Assembly (NCBI GenBank): GCA_026874595.1
Contig: CM049316.1
Span: forward strand, 24,513,839-24,577,838
Origin: Sipunculus nudus
Lineage: Eukaryota > Annelida > Sipuncula > Golfingiida > Sipunculidae
Reading direction: 5' to 3'
DNA: 64,000 nt
The translations under genes were made by a program, and so were the position numbers. Shown piece after piece: positions 47,116 through 59,762 of this stretch; position 1 is the stretch's first letter, and the number at the start of each line of letters is the position of its first letter. The notes below the pieces were generated by a model, which was given only the letters and a program-made list of their open reading frames with translations, searched no databases and had not been told where the DNA came from.

Positions 47116-48942
47116 CGGATGCCCACTTGCCATATTTGCCTTTTGCTTTCCTGGATGCCGCGTAGTCATGTCGGCTAGCCCTTTAAATGTGCTTTTGTTT
47201 GTGTTAAGGTATTTTTCCATGTGTGCGTATATGCGTATGAGCGTATATTCGCGTGACACAAAAGGTGTGTTTCCATGTGCCGGTATATGCGTATATGCGT
47301 GAACTGGCAGACGTAGGCCTATATACAGTGGATCGAGCTGGCCTTCCACAATAAGATGCTGAAGAAACGTCATTATACCCCGAATCCTGTGGCGATTTTC
47401 ACGCATATACGCTGACGGACACAAGGAAACACCCCAGTTGCAAAATCATATGAGTGATTTTTTCACGCATATGCGCATATACGTGCATATGGTATCACCC
47501 GGCCCTTAAGTCAATATCAGTGTAAAATAGGAGAAAGAAGTAAATCGAATGATATTTTCCTTTGATGTGTAAAATGAACCACCTGTGTGTAATTTGGACA
47601 ACCGGTCAATATTACACTATAGGGCATGGTCCATATTACACACAGCAAGTCGATATGCAGATTTTGACCCTGACCTTATTTACATATTATTAGCTAAAAT
47701 CAAATTGGCCAGTTCTAGACCCATGCTATAAAACTGTGTATTGTTGGGACATGATGGGATCTTCATTGTAAAACAGTCAGAATACTTCGATATTTATATG
47801 CATGGAAAATAAGAACAAACTATAAAATAAACATCTTCAAGTTGAATATTCGCCAAAACTTGCACTTAGCTTTCCTGCACCCTCGTTGGTAGCCCATAAG
47901 AATGAACTCCTCAATTGCTTTTTTTCAGTGACTGACGCATTGTGGAGTCCATAGATTGCACCTGCAGTTAACTGTGATTATAACACTCCATACACAACTG
48001 TGAGATTTAACATTTATATCCATTGATTAATGTTCAGTACATCTATGTGTATTGTATATTTGACCACTAGAAAACATTACTGTCCTCTTCTCAGCCCTAT
48101 TTTGCACCAAGGAAGTTAAAATATGAACATAATAGTACACAGGCCTAAAGCCTTATACAGGACTGCCACCAAATGCAAGATGTCTACCGGGGCTGTAAAT
48201 GCTTCGATTCTCTCTGGACAAATACTATCAGTTGTTGATGTTACAGGTGCTTCATGCTTTCCAGAATGGTTATTTTTTATTACAGGCCTTTCGGCATACA
48301 ACATTATGTGAACATTGGTTTGCTAAAACCATATGAAATATTTTTATTTAATTTTCTTTCTAAGAGTAACAGATCGTATCGTGCTATAACCCCAGTTAGC
48401 CCTTTGGTAGGCCGGTGACGCAACAGAAACCTGAAACCTGTTGCGTCGACGTCGGCGGCTACCTCGTTGGATGCTTCAAAATGGTCGATGCTACAGTGAC
48501 GAACTTGCCTCGTTCTGATACTATTTTTCCAAATATGGAAATGTTGGGTGTTTCAAATTACACGGTGGTCCAAATTACACGGATTTCCCCTATAATGGGG
48601 CGCCTAATTTCGAAATACGAATGCTGGGTCAAAATTATATATTCCTCTTATATAGGAAAATTAATAACATAATAGTAATAACGTTGCTGTGACAACATAA
48701 CAAGGAAGGGGTATTGAATGTACATAGGCCTACCTCCGTTGGTTGTGGATTTCCACCGGCCGCACCTTCACAAAATAAATCACGCACCATAAGATTATGC
48801 CTAACCCAATCACGCCGGCTCCCGCTCCACATGCAATAATAACAGTTTGTGGATCTGGTGTCGCGTTGGGCTCATTTTCATCGAAATCCTCTCTCATTTT
48901 CAACCAGTTTGAAATTCCACCAAGGACACTAAAGACGGACAT
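45483..48942 (-). CDS. Gene D: small single-pass membrane protein, 125 aa, family not recognised
   Basis: Two exons: 48942-48734 (209 bp) and 45651-45483 (169 bp). The split codon R70 (AG|A) keeps the frame, giving 125 residues. Residues 1-33 are short and acidic, with an N-A-T sequon at 26-28. One membrane span lies at 34-58 ([20 protein letters not shown]) with a GxxxG at G39-G43. A basic segment follows ([19 protein letters not shown], about 69-87), then a Gln/Glu-rich stretch and a Ser/Thr-rich end (ALIP). Charge distribution predicts N-out, C-in with no signal peptide. The reading frame stays open 42 codons upstream, so a longer N-terminus is possible. Function unknown. The intron has been invaded by a 2.3-kb transposon. 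Confidence 0.72.
47039..47110. repeat. (TA)n microsatellite
   Basis: About 72 bp of TA within the 2.3-kb element. Confidence 0.98.
47205..47490. mobile_element. MITE with GTGTTTCCATGTG words (copy 1)
   Basis: TTTTTCCATGTGTGCGTATATG and GGTGTGTTTCCATGTGCCGG occur on the left, and CGCATATGCGCATATACGTG then CATATGG on the right. AACTGGCAGACG and GGCGATTTTCACGCATATAC match the order of 56372-56686, so this is the same family. Confidence 0.6.
48734..48942 (-). CDS. Gene D exon 1
   Basis: ATG with A at -3, ending CACAACCAACGGAG before the donor GTAGGC. Carries the whole extracellular segment and membrane span. The ATG chosen (48942) is the one nearest the acidic segment; an in-frame ATG lies further upstream at 49068. 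Confidence 0.7.
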
Positions 48943-49184
48943 GGTGATCCGCGTGGTAAAATGTGCACGTGACGAGGGTTGCCAGATTCCGGAAACGGCA
49001 TGCGGAAAGAATCCCATCTGCTCCCGGCCAAAATTCGGCCAAACTAATATATATATGCATATATGCACAAAGCAGTGGCGTCAGTTTTTCTTCCCGGGTG
49101 GGGGGGGGGGGGGATGACGTTGTATATTTATATACACACACACACACATACCTTTTTCAGCGTCTCTGCATGAGTGACATATTC

Positions 49185-49187
<3 letters not shown>

Positions 49188-49219
<32 letters not shown>

Positions 49220-49255
49220 ATATATATATATTATATATATATGATTATATATGTA
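49188..49255. repeat. imperfect (TA)n microsatellite
   Basis: TA run with a few interruptions. Confidence 0.93.
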
Positions 49256-49644
49256 TATATAAACATACCAATGTTAATAATATTTCAAATAATTATAATA
49301 TTGTAATAGAAAATAAGTTTTTGTAATTCAAAGCAAGGTTTAGATATAACATTTCTTTTAGTAAATGGATCCATAATCTTTAATTCTAATTATTAATATA
49401 TTTCATTTGCAATATTTTAATATTATTCTCTGAAAAGGGAGGGTGTGGGGATGATTACATTGGCCATCCCCCCTTGCCAAAAATATATACCCATCACACA
49501 TGCATCTAACACATGTAAAATTATGAAACTATAATCCATACAATGTACATTAGCTGATGTTACGGGATCCGGCGATTATTACTGCGGAGTTTGAGTCCGG
49601 AGTCTGAGTCCGGGTTTTACCAAGTAGGCCTACCAATTAGTCGG

Positions 49645-49990
49645 TGAACACTAGAGATATGACGATACAATATCTATCTCCCTATATGCGATAAGTATCG
49701 CGATGCCTTTCCCACCGTGATACAATACATTCCCCTTGTATAAAGAAAAATAATCTCTAACAGTAAATATCCAGACAATGAATACAATTGATTTCAACAC
49801 GATTTCGGTTTAACTCTCTTCTTCCTGATGCGGTTTCATTTTATAATTATAGATGCTTTACAGCGTTTACATGGCGCCTAGGGATATTTTTTGACGTAAT
49901 TTTCGTAAAGGGTCATCTAGTGATACCGATAAGATACTAATATTTGACTTCGTAACTCGATGTACATATCGGTGCAGCGGGGAACTGTTA
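49645..49990. repeat. hAT-type repeat fragment
   Basis: ACTAGAGATATGACGATACA, GATAAGTATCGCGATGCC, TAGTGATACCGATAAGATAC and GATGTACATATCGGTG form the palindromic GATA/TATC-rich pattern of short hAT-derived repeats. Confidence 0.5.
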
Positions 49991-50431
49991 AAGCGCTAAT
50001 GCATGCATTGACACCCTGCTGACCATTTTTCTAAAATGAATTATTAATAAAAATTTATAAAATTAAATGTATAAATGGATATACAATTAAATTAGTCTCA
50101 TTAATAACAACAAAGAACGCTTGAAAAGACAAATAAAAAAAGCAACTGCTTGAATGATTTATTCATATGCAAGCTTACTATGCCTTTCTATTTCGGAGCC
50201 AAAACACTATCGAAACGGGATTTACCATGGCCATGTTGTAGGGTGCAGCCGACTTCAGTCAGTTATTGATACTAAGTTGAATTTTCCAAGTTCATTAATT
50301 TAAACCTGATAAAATGAGTCTAATATGTTTCTTAATTATTGTATATATCATGTACTGCATTAAACAGAATCTGTGCCATGCTTACGGAATTATACAATAG
50401 TCATGAGTGAATCATTAGGCAAAAAATAAAT

Positions 50432-50740
50432 GGTATGTTTCTCAGGCACCGCGCGCGTGAATTTTAACCCCTCGCGTCAAAACTTTTCTTTTATTCTCAA
50501 TTGAAACTTACCGATTTTTGAGCTCCAGCCGCTCGAAAATTTTTTTCAAGATCAAATAATACAATTTTGATAAAAATTCCTTTATTATGTAGTGCTTTTA
50601 CCTGTTTAGCACAAAAATTCTGTTATTATCATGCTTTTCCCTGATCATATATTTTTTACCGAAACATACAAAAAAAGGTAAAGAGAAAAAAAATCGCCCT
50701 CCCGCACCGATTTCTGAAAGAAGTGCCTGAGAACCAAACC
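50432..50740. mobile_element. 309-bp MITE, GGTTTG-TTCTCAGGCAC ends
   Basis: Left GGTATGTTTCTCAGGCAC, right GTGCCTGAGAACCAAACC: an inverted repeat of about 18 bp with two mismatches. GC-rich subterminal patches (CGCGCGCGTG, CCCTCCCGCACC), AT-rich core, no open frame. Confidence 0.75.
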
Positions 50741-51420
50741 TTTTTTTTTGGCCTTATACCTATAGTATTATACCAGTAGATTTTTGTCTACATCATTTTC
50801 GAACTTTTAAGAATTCAAAGCATCATTTTCGATCTTTTAAGAATTTAAAGCAGGTTTTACAATTTAAACATACGGTTACAATTGAAACAGAAATCTTGCT
50901 TTTTCGAATAATGTCATGCAAACAATGTCAAATAATATGCATTGCGTCCTCGGTGAATCGTACCGTAAATAACATGACAATTAGATCAGGTTCGGATAAA
51001 GGATGTCAGAATGAGATGGATTGGTAATTTGGTATATATGAGAGTTGTATCGATGAGGATCGATGGATATGAAAGTAAGTGTCCCAGATGGTGTGAGAAC
51101 GTTTTGAAAAGGTAGCCTTGGATGATTCATTCTTGGGCGGTTCAACTGGCATCCTGATGCAAAAACGGTTTTATTTGCACTGTCAGGAGGGTGGGTCGGG
51201 GGGGGGGCAGTATATATTTCATGTAATGATGGTTGAAAGGCATACACGCTGGCCATGCATCCAAAAACACAAGAGTATATATTTAATCATAAGTTTATTT
51301 AAATAAGATAAAAGCATTGGACGATAGTGGAGGAAGCACATAATTACATTTATCCAAATCAATACACCTGGCAGTAAATGAACACAAAATAAATATTCAT
51401 GAACTACCTCATTAGTTTAA

Positions 51421-52960
51421 ACTAATTATTCCTCATAAACATTTAGAACTACATATTTAAATTAATATGAACATTAAAGAACTCGTTCCTTATTAACATT
51501 TACTGCCTCCCTCCTAAGTATACTGCTTCAGTATGTTTAGAATCATTCTAAAACATTTAATATATCAAACATAAAAAAAATTAGATTTACAATCACAGTC
51601 TATTTAAAGCTGTGTGAATAAGAAGTACTGCGGCTCTTACTTAAATAATAACTATGTCTTAAACATTCAAATCTGTGTAGAATTTTGACATTTCATTTTG
51701 GACTTCATTTTTATACAAACGAGCATTGAATGGTTAAGCTGAATATAAATAAAAGGCATGAATATTAAAAAAATAACATAAAAACATAAATGATACAAAT
51801 TATGTTGATGTTAAGACTGTATAAAGATTATTAAAGAAAATAATAGAACATAATAAGTTTTATTGCACTGTATGAAACAATGTCACCATACTATCTGATT
51901 ATATGGCAAGATTTTCTATATTTTTAGACATGCTTCATTCTTCAAGATATTTCCTCATTTTTGTTCTTTGTTGATCAATAAATCTGCCTTAGTAATACTT
52001 GTTAAACTCCGTTTTGCTCATTTTACCCACTGCAATTCCTAGACTACAAAAGAGTAGTTCCTGAGAAGTGCGTGATGGTCATTTTTTTGGACAACCATTA
52101 TTCAAACCCAAATGATTCTGGTGATCTTTTCAAGAAGTGCACCAGAAACCTGTAGAAATTAGTGCATCCACACACATTTTGCAGAGTGAAGCGAACTTTT
52201 TAATCATCACAATGACTTACAACCTAATATGTGTCCAAGTGGAATGCTTTATATAGCTAACCCAGAATATCTTTGGTGGAACGCCTTAAAAGGATTTGCT
52301 GCAAATGTCCTGATTTAATATTATTTGCAGTAGTCCTGTCATGAAGAGCCCATTTAACTAGGATTTTAATTCTAGGAACTATTTCACGAAACATTATTTT
52401 TCATCTGTAGCATGCAAAAACACTTACCCCATGTAAAATATTAAATATTTCTTGGTACATCAATATTAAAGCTCAGTAACAGAAAAGAAAACGAAACACA
52501 CTCAACCTGAGGAAAGTGCAATTAGCTGGTATGCAGAAATGTAAATACTATAAAAGAAACAAAGTTATATATATTTCCTAAATAGCAAAACATTTGCCAA
52601 AAATAATAAACCCCATAAAACCGAGTTTTATGACAAAATCACGCAACTTTGAGCAGAAAAAATTGATTTTCTAAAGCCTCAGTAAATAGTTTTGTTCAAA
52701 GCGACCCAAAAAAGACTCCACCAGAAAATTCTGCTTACTTATAATTACTTTTATAAATGTATAATACCCACTGTGGATTACATGTATGTATACAGGTGTT
52801 ACTGAAATGAATGAATTTATGGAATTACTTCCTTACACATTAATGGACATAGTGTACACCTGTTATCTTAGTGTACACCATATGATTAATGCATAAAAGG
52901 TCATAAGTGCACTATTTGTTTTATAAATCTACATATTCTAATCTCGGCTGTATCCTTCAG
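51421..52960. other. AT-rich intergenic or distal 3' UTR
   Basis: No exon seen. It could include transcribed sequence from the minus-strand gene E, but nothing here proves it. Confidence 0.3.
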
Positions 52961-52967
52961 ATATGGA

Positions 52968-53462
52968 TAACCAGGGTGTAAAATTAACTATTTTATCCAC
53001 CTGAAATGGGGTCCGGAACCCTAAAAAATTTGCCGGACCCCACATGATTCCACCTGACCCCACATGGTTGTTTTTAAAGTTGTTTATCTACTTCTCTCAG
53101 GCAGAAAACAAAACAATTGGCCCAGAGGAGTGGGAGTGTGCTACCATTCTATGACACTCTATGCAAACTACTGTTCGTTATCTTAGGTTCCCAGTGTTAT
53201 TTCCATATATGGAAATATTCTATTTGCGGAGCAAGCAATCTAATAGCAGGCGTATTCACGGTTAGACGTCACACAGGTAATATTACAACTGTCAACAGAC
53301 CTCCGGCGGGAAACATTCACTTGTCTTTTCATCAGAGTTACATGAATAGTAAAAAAAATATGCCGGAAAAGGGGTCCGGTGCCTGGATGACTTTTACCGG
53401 ACCCCTCAGAAAACTACTTGCCATTTCCTGGGGTCAGGCGTTAATTTTCCGCCCTGATAACA
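52968..53462. mobile_element. ~500-bp foldback element with GGGGTCCGG arms
   Basis: Left arm GGATAACCAGGGTGTAAAAT..ACCTGAAATGGGGTCCGG; right arm ACCGGACCCC..CTGGGGTCAGGCGTTAATTT..CCGCCCTGATAAC. The two are inverted copies with mismatches. A 123-codon frame running through it at 53117-53488 starts in the core and crosses the right arm, so it is not a gene. Confidence 0.65.
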
Positions 53463-54510
53463 CTATACAATCCTTATCTATTTCTTAAGTACATGTAGTA
53501 TAATTATATCCATACAATACTACCAAATATCTGAATACGAATTTCCACTAAGCTTATAAATAAACACTTTTGACAGACTTTGCCATATCCTGACCCTTAA
53601 AACATAAATAACATAAAAACTACAGATATAATCATTAAATAGTCAAGTGAAAAACAGAGTGTTTAAAGGTTCAAAAATTTGCCCTAATTTTTCCACCTGC
53701 TTTACTACAAATCCACAAGTAATTAACAGACTTCAGTGTAACAACACACTTTAAAAAACGAAACATTTCTTTATAGATATACAGATGTATTTTTAATTTT
53801 ACATCATTATTACAATACCCAAGAAATTTACCAAAAATCAATAACTTTGAAATGTAATATTACACATTAAAATCAATTCATACATTAAAGTGATATAAGC
53901 TGGTCAAGTGCATTGGAACAACATTATTACAAACTGGAAAAATAAATTGAATCATAACAAACCACAAGTCAGATATTACATACCACCATAAAGTCAATTT
54001 CCCAAATGACATGAAAAATTGGAGAATATGTAAAAACTACAAAATACCAGGAATACTAAACGTTCAACCCATCTAAGAAAAGTGTAATTAATATGTAAAA
54101 ACTACAAACAACTGAAATTAAATTTAAGTCTGTTTGGTTCAAAATAACAGGATTCTAAAGACTGGAAAATGTGTTAACAAAGCAGATTATGTGTCTTGAA
54201 AGAAAAGTTCAAGTTAGTAAGGTTACACAAATTTGAAAGAGGAACAAGCAATCCATTTTTCGTACCCAGCAGTTGATAAGTTCAATACTACAAAACAAAC
54301 ATTATTGAATATATTTAGGTGGCAAATAAAAAGATTGTGAAATATTGGGATAAAAGCCATCCACCCTTGAAGCACAGCAGTTAATAGTTTGATACATAAC
54401 CATCACAAAATGTAGGAAGCCCAATTAAACATTTCCATCTGACTGACTCACCAACCTCTGACTAGTGTTTATAAAAAGACTTAAGTCTCTGTATGAAGTC
54501 TCTCTCCTCA
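53463..54510. other. AT-rich, nothing recognised
   Basis: Low-complexity A/T-rich DNA without frames, splice-edged exons or repeats I could identify. Confidence 0.5.
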
Positions 54511-54802
54511 AGTAATTATACAACTTTTGTACTACAAGGCATGCACAGATGGTTCAAAATGTTTTGTTCAATGCATGTACATCTGAATGATTTCAATACA
54601 TTTTGTGCATTCCAATAAACAAAAAGTCTCTGAGTATATTGAGTGAACACTTAACAAGTGATAATACAACTTTTATACTACAAGGCATAACACAAATGGT
54701 TCAAAATGTTTTGTTCAATGCATGTACATCTGAATGATTTCAATACATTTTGTGCATTCCAATTAACAAAAGCCTACAAGTATATTGAAAGAACACTTAA
54801 CA
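54511..54802. repeat. 146-bp tandem duplication
   Basis: Two adjacent copies (54511-54656, 54657-54802). CATGTACATCTGAATGATTT and CAATACATTTTGTGCATTCC are identical in both; a few point differences separate them. Looks recent. Confidence 0.9.
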
Positions 54803-56371
54803 ACCCATCTGTGTGACATGTAGTTCCAAGACACAGCACACATATTTTACATGAGTAGCAGCATACAGGTACACACAGAATTTCAAATAGAATGCTGGCA
54901 ATGGTGCTCCAGGAATATGTGCAAAAAGGTTTTGTCATTCTGATAAAGACAAAATGTTTTGATTCAATATATTGGAACCATTTTGAAACCACTATGAAGG
55001 TTTCAAAGCTTTTTGGTTCTTTCCAAGTGTAAACATTTTGGATTGACTAATGAATGCTCTATCCAAAGAGATTCCAAAAGGTCTTGCATTTGCTGCGTGA
55101 AGGGGGTTTTAGCCTCTGCAACTAATGCCTCATGTAAAAACATACAAGACACATGTAAACATACAAATCTTACAAATCTAATAATAATGCGAATCAAGTG
55201 TACTGCAACCTGCTAAGCCACACTGTGATATACTGTATTATACAATTAAATACTGAATTATGAAACACCAAAGAACCTCCATAGCTAATTTATTATTTTT
55301 GCTGATGAGTTTATGTTTTCATCCTTGTCTACTTGTTCTCTTTTCATCTGTATGCAGGAATATGCAAAAACTAATAAACTAATTACTGCAAAACATTGTC
55401 AGTCATCGGACATAAGCCATACCACATTTATAAAATGCAGCAGTTGAAAAATAAATTGCACATTAAATCTAACTTAATACAGCCATTTCCAGTACCCCTT
55501 GTCCCCAAGTGTTCAGATAATGAAATCAGTTGAGGTGTACGATTTCTTGTTGTACATATCAATTATCAATCTCTATATCTAGCCCAACAACCAGAATACA
55601 AATATTCCATACATATGACCTTATAGGTTTGGCTGGTGTTCAATGTTAAAAATATTACAACTGAAAATTCTAGCTTAGGAGCAACTGGCAATTGAACTGA
55701 AATTTTTCATTAAAGATATATACTTTCCATAATTTGTAAAACGAAAGAACTACCTAACATGTAGCATGAATGGTCTTTATATTACAGCATAAACATCATT
55801 GTTCACCTGGAATGTTCTGTTTATACCTCAGAATCTCACAACAGTACAGTTGCTGGAAAACATTCATATGTTACAACAGAATGTACAAGACCATAGGAAT
55901 ATGTATCATGAAACTGATTAGGCTACGTCAACAACTGTCCACAGCTGTTTAGATAAAGGGGTAAATTACTGCAATACCTCATCTGCTTAGCAGCCGCATC
56001 TGGTGTTAAAGACTGAAATGATTCTTTGATAAAGATATTCATTGAAGCTGGAATCATAAATCTGTATATTACAATTTCAATATATGCAACTACCTATGTA
56101 ACTGATCCATTTTTAAGCTAGTAAATATATAGGAGATACAAGTATGAACATCTCATTCAGAGTTCCCTTATTTCACAACTAAAACACTAGATGGCACTGA
56201 GAGGCATCTGTGGTATTACCGTAAAATAATAAACACCCCCATCAATGGCTAAGAATGAAGAAAATTAGACATACAAGTCAAGTAAGTAATTTTTGTCCTA
56301 GACAAAATATAAATAAAATTAATGACAGAGCTCTCTGCAGAGTGAATTGGAATGTTGTGTGTCTGAATTTA
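54803..56371. other. AT-rich, nothing recognised
   Basis: Short frames only (for example 55013-55216 on plus and 55003-55197 on minus over the same bases). None has domain content. Confidence 0.5.
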
Positions 56372-56585
56372 GCTGTGTTTCCATGTGTGCATAAATATGT
56401 GTATATGCAGGAAAAAAACAGCTCTGTATACTTATATGCATGTAAATGCACAAACTGGTAGAAGAGTACAGTGATACAGTACACCTCACACATCTCCCCA
56501 AAAAAGATGTTTGACTGACATCATTTTACTTTAAATGCCAAGAGTTCAAGCAGATCCTATGTGTGAGAATCGCTCCTGTGGCAAA

Positions 56586-56620
<35 letters not shown>

Positions 56621-56686
56621 CAAACCCCATAGTTACAGAAACATATGATTGATTTTTCATGAATGCAAATGCACATGGAAACACAG
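56372..56686. mobile_element. MITE with GCTGTGTTTCCATGTG ends (copy 2)
   Basis: Left GCTGTGTTTCCATGTGTGCA, right TGCACATGGAAACACAGC: an inverted repeat of about 17 bp. The interior carries a (CA)n run at 56589-56618. Same family as 47205-47490. Confidence 0.75.
56589..56618. repeat. (CA)n microsatellite
   Basis: About 30 bp of CA inside the MITE. It produces a spurious poly-CV frame on the minus strand. Confidence 0.95.
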
Positions 56687-56989
56687 CATATACTGGTCCT
56701 GTGTAGACTGGTGTTTACATGAGAAGAGCTGTCAGTTTTCTCACAGATTACCCTAAGCATACTGGTTTTTGATGCAAACTGTTTGGCTTCAGTCAAGTTC
56801 CCTTCGGTACCAAACTCTTAAAACTTTATAATGTTTATACATGTACTTAACTGTAAAACCACACCAGCAAAACCACACCAGCAAAACCACACCAGCATTG
56901 CCTTTTGCAGATAACTGGCACTCTCTTTGTTTCTGTTTTTTACTAACCAGGCAGATCAAAAATTTAATTTCAGTTAATAAAATATAGTA

Positions 56990-57425
56990 AACCTGGGCTG
57001 AACATTAACTTTTGAAATTACTTGCTCCATAGGGCAAGTAACATCTAGCTTTCTTGCCCTACATGAATTTTACTTGTCCTTCTAAAATTGGTGGTCCCAG
57101 AGATAAACACACAAGGTGTGTTCCGTGTGATTATTTTGCAATAATAACATGTTCAAATGTTTGTTTGTTAGTAATATTTCTCTTGATTATTAGCACAAAT
57201 AGGCATATGGGTAATTCAAAATAGAGTTTATATAATAATATCATTCCTCAAAGAAAGAGAAGGGCTAACTGAAGATAAGTTCAGATTTAATCCTTTTGGT
57301 AAAAGTTTATGTTACACCTACAGCCCATTTGGGCAAGTCAGAGCCCACTTCTGGTTGTACTACCACCATTTTCTGGAATTTTCACTTGCCCTTGGCAAGC
57401 AGTTAACTGTAAATGTCTAGTAATG
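56990..57425. repeat. dispersed repeat with TTGCCC/GGGCAAGT words (copy 2)
   Basis: CTGGGCTGAACATTAACTTT, TAGGGCAAGTAACATCTAGC, TTGCCCTACATGAATTTTAC and CTTGGCAAGCAGTTAACTGT match the order of 4441-4735. Confidence 0.75.
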
Positions 57426-59696
57426 GTTTGTATTTTGTAAAGTGTATGCTCTCACACAAAGAGTATTATTAGTAAGTATAAGCTCTGATTTTGTGCGATA
57501 TGGAAATTCCGATGATTTTTATAAAACTAGGAACATCAAAGGGGTGTAGCAAATCTTTTCAGTACAATATTAGGCATCACTGAATAAATTAATACATTTT
57601 AAAGAGTGGACTACATCTTGAAAAGGAATATGGAATTTTATCAGAAATTTTATATATCTGCAGTATGTGGAGCAAAATGCCACTGTGTTTGGATTAAAAG
57701 CTGACATTTTTGGGATTAAAACTTCAGAAAATTTGTATGTTGAGAAAGCACGAACTGAGTTAGTACTGAGTATTAATGTGTAGAATAAAAGATTTTCCCA
57801 AAACTGTATAAAGGAGCTTAAACCCATGTGTAAAAAAATGCTTTAAAAACCATGTGTGCACATATGCAGTTATTGATAAAGTGACAGAATTTTGATGTCA
57901 GGTAATCACACAAATTGGAAAATTAATCAAAATCCCTCATGAAGGGGTTTTTATGCAATTTCATACATGCCAACAGACCCATCACTTACAATATCAAAAT
58001 AGCCATTTGTTAGCCTTGCACAGACATGTGTTTTTGGCTACAAATGTTCTGATGTCGAAAAGCAAGGCAACCTGCAGATCACCAAGAATGCTGATTATGT
58101 CATAAAGGCCATTTTAACACAGCCATATTGTATGTTCAATTATACAAGACCCAGCATTGTCAACATTATGTAAAAAGTGACAACACTTTAGCCCACATGT
58201 CTGTTTGCCGAGGGTCTGAGATCAGGGGTCAGTCTTTTTTATGTTTTGTTTAAAAACATTCACAAAGCCAGACTGCTCTGTAGTGATGGCCTGATGAATG
58301 ATTAACAGTTGATGGGTCGGGTTGATGAAAAAGATTGGATGATCGATCTTGCAGTGCCATAATTAATTGCAAATTTTTGCACCTAACTTAGGCTTTGTGA
58401 TGAGGAAATGTTTGCGTTTATACATATTATGCAAGCAAACTTGAGAAAAGTCTACTGATCCGTCGACTGTTGAGTGAATACTAATGTCTTCCCTTGCTCT
58501 GAAAATATATGAGAGAAAAAGAGTCCAAAATATGGCAAAACACTTCACAATGATTGCGATATATTCATCACTGGAGAACAGAGATACAGCAATTCCAGCT
58601 GATGACATCAGTCAATGCGACATCACATGCTGCCATCTTTGTGACATCACAACTGTCTTAAAAACAGCTCTTGTAACCATAGGCATTTAAAGTCTTCAGT
58701 GAAAGAGCTTCTTGGGGTTCATAAACATAATAAGGTCAAGGGTCAGAGCATAAAGGCTGTGGTGGATAGGCCAATAAGAAGCCAGTAGGTAATCAAAAGT
58801 GAATTAGTCAGAATGGAGGTACTGAAAGTGATAAAGGCTACTCCATGTTAAATGCAGGTACACCACTGAATCTGAAGCATATGGGTTGTTTAAGGAAGCA
58901 CCATTTCAGAATATATTATTCACCTTAAAATTTTGACAAAACTGAAACGATGTTATATATTATGTGGCAAATTTATGTAACAGAAATCGTTTTACTCAAA
59001 TTTTGTGCAATGAATGGTTGTGATTTCATTTAAAATATAAATAATATTATCAAAATATTAAAACATTTTTCAATTATTTTTCTGATTGAGTACTAAATTC
59101 ATTTCCATGAAAGTTATTTTCTTTGTGAACCCTCTTTTTTAATATATATATCTGTTAGTACCCAGTGTGTGTAAGTGGTCAAGTTTTAACCGTTTACTAA
59201 CTAAGTGAATTAATTTGGGCATGTGAAAAACATATTCATGCAAGTCAATTTTATCTACTTAATGCTCAACATGGCAGATAATAAATCAATAATTATAATG
59301 CTTAACACTGCTACAGTCACCTTCAAGAATAATTCAATTAAAAGCAGCTGACCACTACTTTCAGTACAACCATGAAATGCCCTTTTTAGAAGTATACCTC
59401 TTTCCATTATAAATATTCATGAGAGACAAGGCAGAGGACCTCCCTAACACCCATTTTTCACAGACCTCCAACAAAACTTAAAAAAACACCCACTGAACTG
59501 AAAAAGCTAAAAAGGCTACACATCAGAGCATGTCTCTGTTAAGTTAAACATGGTCTTTAATGTTGCTTGCTGGCAAACATGGCAGCTATTTTTGACAGCT
59601 ATGAAGCTAAGTGGCAACCATATTAATTGTTAGGCATATAAAACCAGTACTATGTGAATACAAAACCCTCTAGTATTGATGTATTCCAAATGAATA

Positions 59697-59697
<1 letters not shown>
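57426..59697. other. AT-rich, nothing recognised
   Basis: No exon or element with clear ends. Could be 3' flank or long 3' UTR of gene E. Confidence 0.4.

Positions 59698-59758
<61 letters not shown>
59698..59758. repeat. (TA)n microsatellite
   Basis: About 61 bp of TA, 229 bp beyond the gene E stop. Confidence 0.98.

Positions 59759-59762
<4 letters not shown>

Larger units (their letters stand above)
46293..48594. mobile_element. 2.3-kb element with AGGGGAAATCCGTGT termini, in gene D intron
   Basis: Left TATAGGGGAAATCCGTGT then TATTTGGACC, right GGTCCAAATTACACGGATTT then CCCCTATA: inverted ends of about 28 bp with two mismatches. TTTGGACC/GTAATTTGGAC words recur inside. It contains a (TA)n tract and a second nested repeat (47205-47490). 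No intact transposase, so non-autonomous or decayed. Candidate TA or TATA target duplication. Confidence 0.75.
48950..51420. other. intergenic, repeat-rich
   Basis: Poly-G at 49099-49114, TA tract at 49188-49255, hAT-like fragment at 49645-49990, MITE at 50432-50740 and a 33-bp tandem pair near 50793-50862. No gene recognised; the minus frame at 50981-51256 has no support. Confidence 0.45.

Noticed and set aside
50981-51256. 91-codon minus frame
   Set aside because: Pro/Ser/Thr/His-rich low-complexity translation without a domain or splice sites.
53117-53488. 123-codon plus frame
   Set aside because: It starts in the core of the foldback element and runs through its right arm.
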